From NCBI GenBank assembly GCA_029532625.1, contig JARFXM010000004.1, positions 1,860,001 to 1,924,000 on the forward strand: DNA of 64,000 bases, read 5' to 3'. Source of the stretch: Lomentospora prolificans (lineage: Eukaryota; Ascomycota; Sordariomycetes; Microascales; Microascaceae). The translations under genes and the position numbers were made by a program. Position 1 is the first letter of the stretch. Each line of letters begins with the position of its first letter. Shown here piece by piece: positions 22,778 through 32,820 of the stretch. The notes under the pieces are model-generated. The model was given only the letters and a program-made list of their open reading frames with translations. It made no database searches and was not told where the DNA came from.

Positions 22778-23745
22778 ATGGCCCAGCTGTGTTTCGATTC
22801 CCTCTTGGGCAGCTTGCCCGAATCCAAGCTGAAGGGCCTGCGGTTTAGGCTTAAGCCGCTGGACCTTTCTAACCAGGAGGCCTGCAGTGTCGTGGAAGAC
22901 GAGGCCTTCACGAACCCAGACCACAGGTGCACGCCCGAAAAGGTGAGCGGATCTCGAGCACCCCAAGAATACTTTCCTATCTGTCTAAACCGTCTTTCAT
23001 CGACTAATCTAAACTAGTTCAAATACCGTCTGTCTAAATGCTCGGAGATTTCGTATGGGCTCTTTGTTGTCGATGACGCCAATGATAAGGACCGCTTGTC
23101 CAGGATTGACCCGTCCTTGCGGGACAAATTGACGTCCAATGGTGACGCCGGCTCTCAGAAACTAGTTCTCGTTGCCCATGCTGTTGCTACAATGGGCGAC
23201 TCACCTATAGTTACGGACCGCGACATGGATTATCCTAAAAACTGGAGAAATGCTCAGTCCAACGGTGTAGGCCACAGAGAGCACGGTAGGACCATCTGCC
23301 TTCACTCACTTGCCGTTCTCCCCCAATTTCAGGGGATAGGGCTGGGCCCTCTCCTTATGAGGGCATATCTTAGATATACGGATCAAGCTGGTCTGGCTGA
23401 CCGGACGGCGCTACTTTGCGAGGAGGTATGTTGCGTTCGGCTTCTCTCCTTGACGGCGGACATGCTACATCGCTCCCAAAGCTCATGTTCTGCTCGGGCT
23501 ACCGAGGTATCCAGAAATGCTAATAAGGTAGCGGCTTATTCCCTTTTATGAAAAGCTTGGATTCAAGCTGCTGGGTCCGAGCTCCGCTCAGTTTGGTGGT
23601 GGAGGTTGGTTTGACATGGTAAGCTTGTCCTTACATCAATGTTGCGCGTCAATGCGCACAGCCGGACGCGGCAAGTTCCATAACTGATATAGGCCATGGA
23701 TCCATGTAGGTCCTCGACTACGACAACAATAAGGCTTCTTCTTGA
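22778..23745 (+). CDS. GNAT acetyltransferase, AANAT/PAA1-like
   Basis: Acetyl-CoA-dependent N-acetyltransferase of the serotonin/arylalkylamine type; yeast Paa1 acetylates polyamines and arylalkylamines. Exons 22778-22942, 23018-23425, 23532-23618 and 23710-23745 (introns 75, 106, 91 nt, each with GT donors and plausible CTAAT/CTGAT branches) give 231 aa in frame. Motifs in order: FRLKPLDLSNQEACSVVEDE (substrate-side beta strand and helix), SYGLFVVDD, the characteristic SPIVTDRDMDYPKNW insertion, HGRTICLHSLAVLPQFQ, the acetyl-CoA pyrophosphate loop Q160-G-I-G-L-G165, and FYEKLGF then AQFGGGGWFDM near the C-terminus. The 24-bp last exon tail encodes VLDYDNNKASS. Start chosen as the first in-frame ATG after the leader intron; the frame is open further 5' but without an ATG. 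Substrate not determinable; convergent with URA5. Confidence 0.85.
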
Positions 23746-24072
23746 TTATTATTCCAGCTGAACAGACCAAATTGGGTTCGTGGCAATTAAAGTCTCGAAG
23801 ATTGACGTACGATGTGCTCAATGCCAAAGCGAAGGACTGACCCTACCCTTGCGGTTGGATTAACGGGATACCTAAATGACGAATATGGTTGTGGGCACGG
23901 ATGTGGTGACATTGCCACTTTCCAGCCTGACCACGGACTAGTAACCTCTTTCAAGATGTGATATCATGTGTTTCTGTCCCCAAGTTCACCGTCTCGCATC
24001 CCCAGGGACCCTTAGCTTTTGTGATTAATCGTAAAATCTCTACCTTTTTTTTTCTTTCTTTTTCTTTTTTTT
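23746..24072. other. Convergent spacer acetyltransferase/URA5
   Basis: 327 nt between stop codons, the tightest spacing in the window. A pyrimidine-rich T tract (24043-24074) abuts the URA5 stop. No gene seen. Confidence 0.6.
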
Positions 24073-24768
24073 TTAGTCGCTGGCCTTGTACTTGGCCCTG
24101 TACTCCTCAATATTCTTGATGTCTTCCTCAGAAGCAAAGCTCTTCATACCATCAATGATGTCGTTGAGAGTGAGGATGGAGAAAATGGGAAGGTTGTACT
24201 CCTTCCTGAGCTCGCCGATGGCACTGGGCATGGGCTTGCTGTCGTCGCCATCGGGGGAGGGGAGCTTCTCCATGCGGTCAAGGGCAACGACAATGCCCAC
24301 AACAATACCGCCCTCTTTGCGAATCTTGTCAATGGCTTCCCTCTTGGCGGTTCCGGCGGTGACTACGTCGTCGACGACAAGCACCCTCTTGCCCGCAAGG
24401 GGAGCACCGACAATGTTTCCTCCCTCCCCATGGTCCTTGGCCTCCTTTCGGTCGAAGGAGTAGCACTTGGAAGCGAACTTGGGGTCGAGAGCGCCGAGGC
24501 AGTAGGTGGTGAGGGTGGCGAGAGGGATTCCCTTATAAGCGGGGCCAAAGACGATGTCGAATTCAAGCCCAGTGGTGTCGACGGCCTCGATGATGGTCTT
24601 GGCAAAGGCATGCGCGATGGCCTGGAGGAGGTCGGAGCGGTAGAAAGATCCGGCGTTGAAGAAGTAGGGGGAGATGCGCTTAGACTTGAGCTCGAACTGG
24701 CCGAACTTGAGGACGCCTCCGTCGATGGCGGCCTTGAGGAAGTCGGCCTTGTACTGAGGAAGAGACAT
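24073..24768 (-). CDS. URA5: Orotate phosphoribosyltransferase
   Basis: Cytosolic fifth step of pyrimidine synthesis: orotate + PRPP to OMP + PPi, feeding the URA3 decarboxylase. Single exon, 231 aa, from the only ATG in frame (24768) to TAA at 24073-24075; length is as expected for fungal OPRTases (yeast Ura5 226 aa). Visible signatures: MSLPQYKADFLKAAIDGGVL, FELKSKRISPYFFNAG (N-terminal hood), FDIVFGPAYKGIPLA, YSFDRKEAKDHGEGG (flexible catalytic loop with the conserved Lys/His-Gly), and the PRPP-binding VLVVDDVVTAGTA at 129-141. All key residues are present, so it should be active. Divergent from NOG1 across a 730-nt shared promoter. No RNA control element was recognised. Confidence 0.98.
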   Translation of the reverse strand: MSLPQYKADFLKAAIDGGVLKFGQFELKSKRISPYFFNAGSFYRSDLLQAIAHAFAKTIIEAVDTTGLEFDIVFGPAYKGIPLATLTTYCLGALDPKFASKCYSFDRKEAKDHGEGGNIVGAPLAGKRVLVVDDVVTAGTAKREAIDKIRKEGGIVVGIVVALDRMEKLPSPDGDDSKPMPSAIGELRKEYNLPIFSILTLNDIIDGMKSFASEEDIKNIEEYRAKYKASD

Positions 24769-25498
24769 GGTGATGAATTGTGTGGAGCGACAACGATCTA
24801 TACGAAGCAAAGAGGAGCTGTATATGGAAACGAGGGGATAAAAGGCTATCAAGAGAAGGTTTTTGAGGGTATATGATAAAGTTGGATGTGAGAAGGGAAT
24901 GCGACCTGTTGCTGGATCGAGAATTTTTAGCGGGGTGAAGAGGGGCGAGGAGGGGCAATCATTTTCAGAGCTGGCGACGGTCGTCCTGCTAGAGATGCCA
25001 TGGTGCGCGCAAATTTTGGGTTATAGTAGAGACCAGAGATATTTCTAGAAAAGTACACTATATTTAATCAGGATGGACGTGTAAATTTAAATTCAAAATC
25101 TCTACCAAATAGTAGCATTGGTGCTCTAGCATCGCCCATCATCATCATGTCCTTGCACACTTGAGAGACAAGTTGAAAGGAAGAGGGAAGGAGCGGCTTG
25201 GCAGGGCCGACCAGCGAGAAAAAAAATAAAAAAAAAAAAAAAAAAAAAAAAAGGAAAGAAAAATAGTTATGCGGGGCAAGAAATTGGGTCTGATAAGATA
25301 AGCCTGGTACGTACCTTTAGCCCGCCCTCCACATCAGATTTCGCCAAAAATTCCCAGCGAGAAAAGAATTTTTTTGCCCACCGCCTTCGAAACCGCCGGT
25401 CGGTAACCTTTGACCTGCACCTCGTCTAACCCTCCTCCCTCCAACAACCCGAATATCCTCAACTTCAAGGTGCGACGCTATTTACAACGCCGCCCATA
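24769..25498. other. Divergent URA5/NOG1 promoter with poly-A tract
   Basis: 730 nt between the two start codons. A 34-nt A-run interrupted once by T (25219-25252) lies near the middle; poly(dA:dT) tracts exclude nucleosomes in fungi, so it may mark the shared nucleosome-free region. AT-rich sequence at 25065-25110. No gene. Confidence 0.6.
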
Positions 25499-27788
25499 AT
25501 GAGGACCTCCTTCAAGGATATTCCGCCGGTGCCTACGGCCCAGGAGTTTATCGACATTACCCTGAGCCGTACCCAGCGTCGTCTCCCCACCCAGATCCGT
25601 CCCGGTTTCAAGATCAGCCGTATTCGAGCCTTCTATACCAGGAAGGTCAAGTTCACCCAGGAGACTCTCAGCGAGCGACTTGGAGAGATTATCGAGGCCT
25701 TCCCTAGGTTGAATGGTAAGGATATTTACCTGTGGCAGAGGCTGTTGGCTCTCTTGTCGAACCTTGTCCCCTCTCTGCGACCTGGATCTGCTCCCTTACG
25801 AACCCGTGCTAACCAATTTGTCCAGATGTCCACCCATTCCACAAGGATCTCTTCAATACTCTTTACGATGCCGATCACGTATGTTTCTCGACGATTCACG
25901 TCTTTCAAACATTGTCCTAATACACTGTGTAGTTCCGCATTGCCCTTGGCCAGCTTAGCACTGCGAAGCACCTCGTCGAGACTGTTTCCCGCGACTATGT
26001 CCGCCTTATCAAGTACGCCCAGTCGCTCTTCCAGTGCAAACAGCTCAAGCGCGCTGGCCTCGGTCGTATGGCCACCATTGTCAAGAAGCTAAAGGAGCCC
26101 CTCCTCTATCTCGACCAGGTGCGCCAGCATCTTGGCCGTCTCCCCGCTATCGACCCCAACACCCGCACCCTGTTGATCTGCGGCTTCCCCAACACCGGAA
26201 AGTCGTCTTTCTTGAAAAGCATCACCAGGGCTGATGTCGACGTCCAGCCCTACGCCTTCACTAGTAAGCCAAGATCCGAACATGCTCGACCTCTACAGGT
26301 GAAAGAATTGCTTGGCGGCTAACAGTTTTACAGCCAAGAGTCTGTTTGTCGGACATTTCGATCACTCTTACCTTAGGTTTTGCGCCATCGATACCCCCGG
26401 AATTCTCGACCACCCTCTAGAGGAGATGAACACTATTGAGATGCAGTCTATCACCGCCATTGCCCATCTCCGGGCTGCCATCCTTTACTTTATGGATCTC
26501 AGTGAACAGTGTGGCTACCCCGTCTCTGCCCAGATCGCTCTCTTCAAGAGTATCCGCCCTCTTTTCGCCAACAAAATCGTTTTCCTCGCGATCAACAAGA
26601 TTGATGTTGCGAAGCCCGAAGACCTAAGCCCCGAGTTGCAAGAGGAGATCCAGTCCCTGGTCAAGTCTGGCGAGGTTGCCGATATTCTCCAACTTTCTTG
26701 CAATACCCAGGAAGGTGTCCAGGAAGCCAAGAACGCCGCTTGCGAGAGGCTCATCGCCGAGAGGGTATCCCAGAAGCTCAAGGCCGGAACGTCGAATAGC
26801 GGTGCCATTGGCGGCCGTCTCGCCGAGGTTATGGCTCGTATCCACGTCGCCCAGCCCATGGGCGGCGCCACGCTCGAGACCTTCATTCCCGAGGCTGTCA
26901 AGAACCTTAAGAAGTACAACAAGGAAGATCCCGAGCGTCGTAAGCTCGCCCGTGATATCGAAGCTGAGAATGGCGGTGCTGGTGTTTTCAACGTTGATCT
27001 CAAGGCAGACTACCTTCTTGAGAACCCTGAATGGAAGTATGACAAGATCCCCGAGATCTTCGACGGCAAGAACGTTGCGGATTACATTGATCCCGATATC
27101 GAGGCTAAGCTCGCCGAGCTCGAGGCTGAGGAAGAGCGATTAGAGGCCGAAGGTTACTATGAAGAGGAAGAGGAGCTGACCGACGACGAGGACCGCAAGG
27201 TCCTTGACGACGCCAAGAAGATTCGCGAGAAGATTGCTCTCATCAGGAACGAGGCAAGGTTGAAGAAGAGGCTAAAGAACAGGCCCGTCATGCCCAGGTC
27301 CAAGACCAAGAAGAAGTTGTCCGAGATGGACGAGGCCCTCGACGTCCTTGGTGTGGATACCTCCCGCTTCGTACCCGCCATGCAGGAGGAGCTCCCCCGT
27401 CGTGGAAGGTCGACCACCAGGAGCCGCCTTGGCACCGAGGATGCCATGGACCTGGATACTACTGGCCTCGAATCTGCCAAGGCACGCATTAGGGCCATGA
27501 GCAGGGCCAGGAGCCAACCTAGGATGAACAGGCAGGAGGACGGTGTGAAGGATGAGACTGCCCGCTCCAAGGCCGAGAGACTTGTCAAGCTCAACCAGAA
27601 GAGGATGAACCGGATGGCGAGACAGGGTGAGGCCGACAGGCACGAGACGGCGTCCTTGGCCAAGCACTTGGTAAGTTTGCCGGCCGCCCACACGCTCCCC
27701 CCTCTTCACTGGCATATTCCTTTGCTAACGTATTGTTCACGTATAGGTCGCTGGAAAGCGCGGCATCGGAAAGACGAACAGGCGCTAA
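25499..27788 (+). CDS. NOG1: Nucleolar GTP-binding protein 1
   Basis: Essential GTPase of pre-60S ribosome assembly, acting from nucleolus to cytoplasm. Exons 25499-25715, 25826-25878, 25933-26263, 26334-27670 and 27747-27788 (introns 110, 54, 70, 76 nt) give 659 aa; yeast Nog1 is 647 aa. The N-terminal helical bundle (RTQRRLPTQIRPGFKISRIR) is followed by G1 GFPNTGKS at 174-181, G2/switch region after QPYAFTTKSLFVGH, G3 DTPG at 220-223, and G4 NKID. The central acidic helix (ELEAEEERLEAEGYYEEEEE) and the NOGCT segment (RPVMPRSKTKKKLSEMDEAL) lead into a basic tail ending AGKRGIGKTNRR, the last 14 codons being the terminal exon. All GTPase residues are intact. Divergent from URA5, convergent with GDI1; like RRP8 it serves ribosome production. 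Confidence 0.98.
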
Positions 27789-28502
27789 GCCCTTGCTCCT
27801 TTTATCCTCTTGTTTCTCACTCTATCGCGCTTTATACCTCCCTTCTCAACACCCGCGTCTTCCCCCGCACCTCTTCTTACTCACGGAACATCTCCCTCCT
27901 CACACTTTTACCGTGTGGAGACTTTTCCTCACATCCTTTCTCATGACCGCAAACACAACACACTTAAGACAAAGTAAGGGCATGGAGGCGTTTGGCTGGC
28001 TGGTTTCGTCTGAACAAAAAAAAAAACAAGTAAACAAGTAAAAATATCATCATATTGAACGAGATGAGGAGATGGAAGGGGAACTAGATCCCATTTCTCA
28101 ACCGGATTTGATGGGACTCGACTTTCTTTGCAATTTTTTATGCTTCGTGATTCCCTGCATGGGGGTCACCGATCCCACTTTGTTCTTGATAGTAGTGGTA
28201 GAAGGGAACCATTGATGAATTGATTATTCTGACTTCTCGCGCAATCCCTTCTTTTTCTTTTTTTTTTTTCTTTCAAGGGCTGGGGAATCAGGAATTTGGG
28301 ATGAGTGAGGCATCAATATGTTCAAGTGTGTTCTTATTCTTAGAACTTAGGTTATTGTAACGCTACGTTATGTTCGCTTCCCAAACCCTCGTAGAGCCCA
28401 ACAATACTTTGTCACCCTAGGTATTCTCATATTTACCGCATAACTCCTTCTCAACTGTGCGCGCACCTCCACTTGACCTCACACCACATTCCGCTCACCA
28501 GT
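27789..28502. other. Convergent spacer NOG1/GDI1
   Basis: 714 nt between stop codons holding both 3' UTRs. An A-rich stretch at about 28016-28042 and a T-run at about 28250-28274 are candidate poly(A)-site neighbourhoods. No gene. Confidence 0.6.
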
Positions 28503-30506
28503 TTACTCTTCAACATTGATACCCTCCCTAAGGCCTTCGACGACAAGGTCTTCGCCAGCGCAGCGACGGTAAATGTCCTTGACATCGTCTGTGGTGGTCT
28601 CGAAGTGGCTGGTGGCATCGTAGCTCTTGGAGATGAAGAGGTTGTCCTTGGAGCCGTCTTCGAGAGGCTCATAGATAGGGATGGGCGCACCCTATTTTAA
28701 ATAATATGTCAGTATATGCCTACTTAAAAACTAGGAGGTTCAGGTTTAAAACGGCCTACCATGAACTGCTCCTCGATCTTGCCGAGCCTCTCAAGACCGG
28801 GCTGGAGCTCAAGGTGGTGGTTGGCAGCAGATTCGGCGATTGTGGAAACGATGGCAATCCAGTAGCCCTTGGGGCAGACGTTGTGGGAGGAGGAAACGCA
28901 GGCAATGTAGATGTCTTGGGAAGTTTAATATTAGCGCCTTTTGCAACGAGGACATCTACATGGGTGACAGTAGTTTGGTCACTTACCGTTCTTACGACCA
29001 ACTTGGTGCTGGGGAATGATCAACTGGCAAGAGTCGCTGTCGCTTGTGCCAGCAAGGGGGTGGTTAAGAATGCAGATGGCCCTAAGGACATGGCCAACGA
29101 CCTTGACCTTGCCAGGGAAGTAAGAGGGGTCACCAAGAATCATCTTGGCCTTAGTCTCAAACTTCATATTCTCAGCGCCAGTCATGGTAGCCTTGATACC
29201 GACAGCCTTGTCGCCCTCGTAGAGAAGCTCGTCAACATTAGTGTTGAGCATGTAGGTACCGCCGTAGATGGCAGAGAGACGGGCGAAACCCTGAGGAAGC
29301 TCGCCGAGGCCATAGAGAGGGTAGATGTAAGGAGACTTTCCGTAGCGAGCGACCGAGTTACCGTACAGGCGAATTCGCTCGATGGCCTCGGCAGCCTTTC
29401 CGGGCACGTTAATATAGTCGTCGTCGGTGAGGTAGAGGGCCATAGCGTGGCCAATAAAGTCTCGGGTTCCAGCCTCAAGACCAAACTTGTCGTATACATC
29501 TTTCATGGTGCATTTGTTGATATCGAGACCTTTTATATGATTAGCCCACGATCCCATCATTCTCCGCTGATTGCAGAAGGAAGCTCTGCATTATGACTAA
29601 CCCTTGTGGGTGGCGGGGTCGTTCAGGACAAAGGTGCCAACCCACTCGATGAAGGACTTCATGCGACGCTTCTCGAAGATGCCCATCAAGGGCGACTTGA
29701 GAGCCTCTCCGGCATCAGAAGGGACCTTGGCGACGGTGGCCTTGTTGCCAGCGCCTTGCTGTACGTAGCTCCCGGCGACTTGCTTGAACTCGAGGTATCG
29801 CGTAACGTCGGTGGAGACGAGAATGTTGGTAAGCTCGCCTGAGGACATGAGGAACTTGGGAACGAGGTCGATGTTCCAGTCATTGACACGGCCGTACTTC
29901 TTCCATGGTTCCTCGCCCTTTTGGAAGTTTCCGTACTTCTTGTATAACTGTTGAGAGATGGCAGAGGTCGTCAGTTATCTAGCGCCGGGGGGGGGGAAGA
30001 AAAAGGGGGGGGGGGGGGGGGGAGCTAGGGATGTCGAGGGAGGGGCTGGATACCGCTTCGATGTTCAGGGAGGCAGCCTCTCTAGATGCAGCACGTTAGT
30101 ACGGTGATGGCTAGACGGAGAAGTGAGATCGGGAGAAGCGACAAAACATACCCTCCGTAGTGGTCGTTGCGGTCAATGTGCAGAACCTTCTTTCCCTTGA
30201 CACTCAACACACTAGAGGCAGGCAACTAGTGTTAGCGATAGCTGCCGGCCTAGAGCAGTGCAGAGCTTGTTGCTAGGGTTTTCCTTACCCAGAGAGGATA
30301 CACTCGGTCAAGCCTAGACAGAGATTAGATGTTCATCCACTTTCCACGCAGTCATCGTGATGCTCTTCTGGCGGTTGGGCTTGAAACAACCCCACCGTCA
30401 TCGATGTGCGGGGCTCAATGTCAAGGGAAGGAGCGGGGAGCCCAAAAAGCTAAAGCTTACCTGTGCCGAGCACAATAACGTCGTACTCCTTGGCGATCTC
30501 GTCCAT
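28503..30506 (-). CDS. GDI1: Rab GDP-dissociation inhibitor
   Basis: Extracts prenylated GDP-Rab (Sec4/Ypt) proteins from membranes and recycles them through cytosol. Eight exons: 30506-30461, 30313-30289, 30211-30152, 30081-30054, 29947-29602, 29529-28987, 28914-28760, 28691-28503, with phases that all agree, giving 463 aa (yeast Gdi1 451). The 5' end is intron-dense (four introns in the first 53 codons). Start MDEIAKEYDVIVLGTGLTEC is the canonical FAD-like fold of the family with the degenerate dinucleotide loop, then KKVLHIDRNDHYGGEAASLN. Rab-binding sequence conserved regions include GRVNDWNIDLVPKFLMSSGE, MTGAENMKFETKAKMILGDP region and YIYPLYGLGELPQGFARLSA. The C-terminus ends GLREGINVEE. 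Intron 4 contains long C/G homopolymers. Intact. Confidence 0.98.
29987..30022. repeat. G10/G18 homopolymer pair inside a GDI1 intron
   Basis: On the + strand a run of 10 G, a short A-rich gap and a run of 18 G lie within GDI1 intron 4 (29948-30053). Read in the sense of the gene they form a C-rich tract between donor and branch site. Exact lengths are likely to be polymorphic or mis-assembled. Confidence 0.85.
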
Positions 30507-31366
30507 GGTTGCGGAAGACTATATTAGGAGATGAGAAAAACGAAGACGCTGGCACAAGATCTAGGGTAAAATAGGGAAGTCGTAGGGAGAAGTAAGCGGA
30601 ACAGAGATGATGGTTGTTTTCAATGGTACGAAGAGAGCGGGAGGTCAGCGAGAGGAAGGAGGGAGGGTCTGTCTAGCGTCTAATAGAATAGTTTAGTAGT
30701 ACGTTGGTATTTGCATGAATCGAAGTGTGCATCAGTAGGTGTGTAGTGTGTGCATCAGTGTGTACATCCATCCATTCAATGGGTACCTGAGTGCCAGCTG
30801 GCTGTACTTGTACTTGTCGGGAGGGGCAACTCGCATGGCCAGTGGTGGTTGAGCTCGACCTGACCGCTTAAGTCTCCAGCCGGGTGTTCAGTGTTTGGAA
30901 TGGCCAGGCGCTATCAATTATTATTATGCCAGGCTACCCGTAAACCGAGATGGATCAACGTCTCCATTCAATGCACATTTTGAGGCTGTCTGTCTGCCAG
31001 CCAGGGCCCCGATTGGGCCAGTCCACTTTGATCCATCCAGACTGGGCTGCGTCTATCACTGATTATTCCTGTATTTGATACACCGGTCCACAATAGTGCT
31101 GGCCCACCGCCAATTCCCACCATGGCCAGCATCCATAGCTTCATTGTAGCTTCATTGTTCGAGCAACAAATGTATCCATTGCATTATCGGGGATACTGTC
31201 CCGGCCATCAAGGGATCCACGGCAGCAGAGGTTATACAGGACCCCACCCCAATTATGTACACCTCTACCTTGGTACATCAATGGTGAAAGGAAGCTGCAT
31301 CCGCTAGTATTATGCCATCACGCCGCCGGTTCCTCGAGTCGAAGCTATTGCAGCTCGTCAACGTCT
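30507..31366. other. GDI1 upstream region
   Basis: 860 nt carrying the GDI1 5' UTR and promoter. Contains a GT-rich stretch with GTGTG/CATCAGT repeats near 30727-30775. No gene recognised. Confidence 0.5.
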
Positions 31367-31387
31367 CTGGAAAACCCAAAGGGCGGA

Positions 31388-31411
31388 AATACAACAATAG
31401 CATTGGGTTTA
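31388..31411 (+). repeat. 24-nt direct repeat, left copy
   Basis: Identical over 24 nt to 37264-37287 in the same orientation. The match continues 5' as a diverged alignment starting at CTGGAAA (31367 here, 37241 there). Far longer than expected by chance in 64 kb. It brackets the relic zone on the left. Confidence 0.85.
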
Positions 31412-31594
31412 GGCCTCCACGTCCACGGCATTAAGAAGAATTCTGGGCATTGTCGTAATACAGATCCGCCTCATCACATCCATCCTGTCCATACCAAAGT
31501 CTCGCCCATCACCATCAACATTAGCAAATCAACAATGCTTCCGCTTTGGAGCATAGGGGTGAGACAAACCAACGTAAAGAATGGGGCTGATTTA

Positions 31595-31905
31595 CGATGG
31601 GGATCGCTCCTGGCTCGATCAGTGCATCAACCACGAAAGCGGTGCCTTTCTCATCGGGATAGACCTCCAAGCAGGTCTTTGAGCTTCCACCGGTCTTGGC
31701 ATCTCGAACGTCGGAAAACGCTCCATCGCAATATGCTGACCCGCCGGGGACGCGTATCCTCCCTAGTAAAATATAGCCAAGAAGGGACAGTTAGTGGTGC
31801 CTGCGGCTGGCTATCGAACTTGATGACTGCATGAAAGGCATCCGAGTTGACTCGGGAAACAAGCCCCTGGGTAGAGGCACGGTAGCGGTCCTCGTAGGAC
31901 ATCAC
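31595..31905 (-). pseudogene. Amidase-signature relic
   Basis: Degraded fragment of an amidase-signature hydrolase. The first frame reads RVNSDAFHAVIKFDSQ, then APLTVPSWLYFTREDTRP, corresponding to the stretch that precedes the catalytic lysine strand in fungal amidases. A frameshift follows (the next sense words AGQHIAME lie in another frame), then a third frame reads DAKTGGSSKTCLEVYPDEKG and TAFVVDALIEPGAIPIV, matching the usual region of the form K-T-S/G-G-S-S-x-A-Y...P-x-x-x-T-A-x-V-x-K-L-I-D-A-G-A. The catalytic Lys itself falls in the damaged stretch and the Ser-Ser nucleophile region was not found. No start, end or complete domain remains. Identified by eye only, so family level is the limit. 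Confidence 0.6.
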
Positions 31906-32292
31906 ATCGCACAGATACCTACATAATGTGGAAGAAAACACACCAGGGAAATTATCATCGAGTTCCCCAACTATCGAATACTGGGTGGAGAAAAGCAGCC
32001 TCGACTTTGTTAATAGTCAACGAGATTGAACTAACCCAATCTTATGCTGAGATACATCCACCGAGGACGGAAACATCTATCATTTAACACCATGAAAGAA
32101 TCTCGTCAGCTTTATACCAACTCACGGCCCCGCATTCGAGCATGTTGCTCCCGTTCCAGCCCACCCTCTCCGAAGCCGTCCCATTCCTCTTCCTCTGATA
32201 TTCAGCTGAAATTGTCACAATGACCCGACACGATACTCTGGGGATGCCCGAGGTCAAGGGTCCTAGCGCCCCCCAAGGCTGCAGCATCATAG

Positions 32293-32820
32293 ATGACAAC
32301 CAAAAAGACCAACTTCAGCCATGAAGAGGGTACCGGGATTTCTCAGTTGACCGCAGAGGAGCCCGCCGTGGCCAAACCACTGAGACGGAAGGTAGATAGA
32401 TGCGTTCGTTATGTCCGTTGCTTTCGTTGTCTATATGCTCAACTACGTCGGCCACCACAGCTATGCCTCATCTAAACTCCAGGGTTTGGAAGCTGATCTC
32501 AGCCTAGACGACACAAGGCACCAAATTGATAATTGTCCTGAGCAAATCTCAGTGTACTGCTGCCGCTTTGAACTGACGAGCCGTAACAACCTCAGGACTT
32601 TCGATCATCTTCATTCACTACCTCCTGAGTCAGCTTCCGGGTAACACACTGTTTAGCTGTTGATGACCGTCCATCTACATAGCCTGTTCATGACAGCCTT
32701 GGGCCTCACTTCCAGCCCTTACCGCGCATTGCAACAACTCCACGGGCACATAAGCTACTTTCAGCCTTTGGCCGGTGCGTGAGATTCTGGGTTTCGGAAA
32801 CGCTAGCGAGTAAGTAGCGA
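32293..32820 (+). pseudogene. DAL5-type MFS transporter relic (N-terminal half)
   Basis: Remains of an allantoate/anion:cation symporter-like permease. An ATG at 32293 opens MTTKKTNFSHEEGTG and continues EEPAVAKPLRRKVDRC, the family's cytosolic lead-in ending in the K-x-D-R motif before TM1. A frameshift near 32405 moves to a frame reading AFVVYMLNYVGHHSYASSKL and QGLEADLSLDDTRHQ, matching the TM1 end and the A-K-L-Q-G-L-E-x-D-L loop, although the conserved D-R after Y-L-x-Y has become GHH. After more damage, RPSIYIACS with a stop and then FGRCVRFWVSETL correspond to the TM3 region and the F-x-R-F-x-L-G motif. No TM domain is complete. Neighbours the amidase relic, head to head. Confidence 0.62.

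Noticed and set aside
24430..24876. 148-codon plus-strand frame opposite URA5
   Set aside because: Antisense of a clear OPRTase gene; Gly/Val/Glu strings typical of a shadow.
28706..29596. 296-codon plus-strand frame opposite GDI1
   Set aside because: Antisense shadow; GDI1 on the minus strand is unmistakable and crosses introns here.
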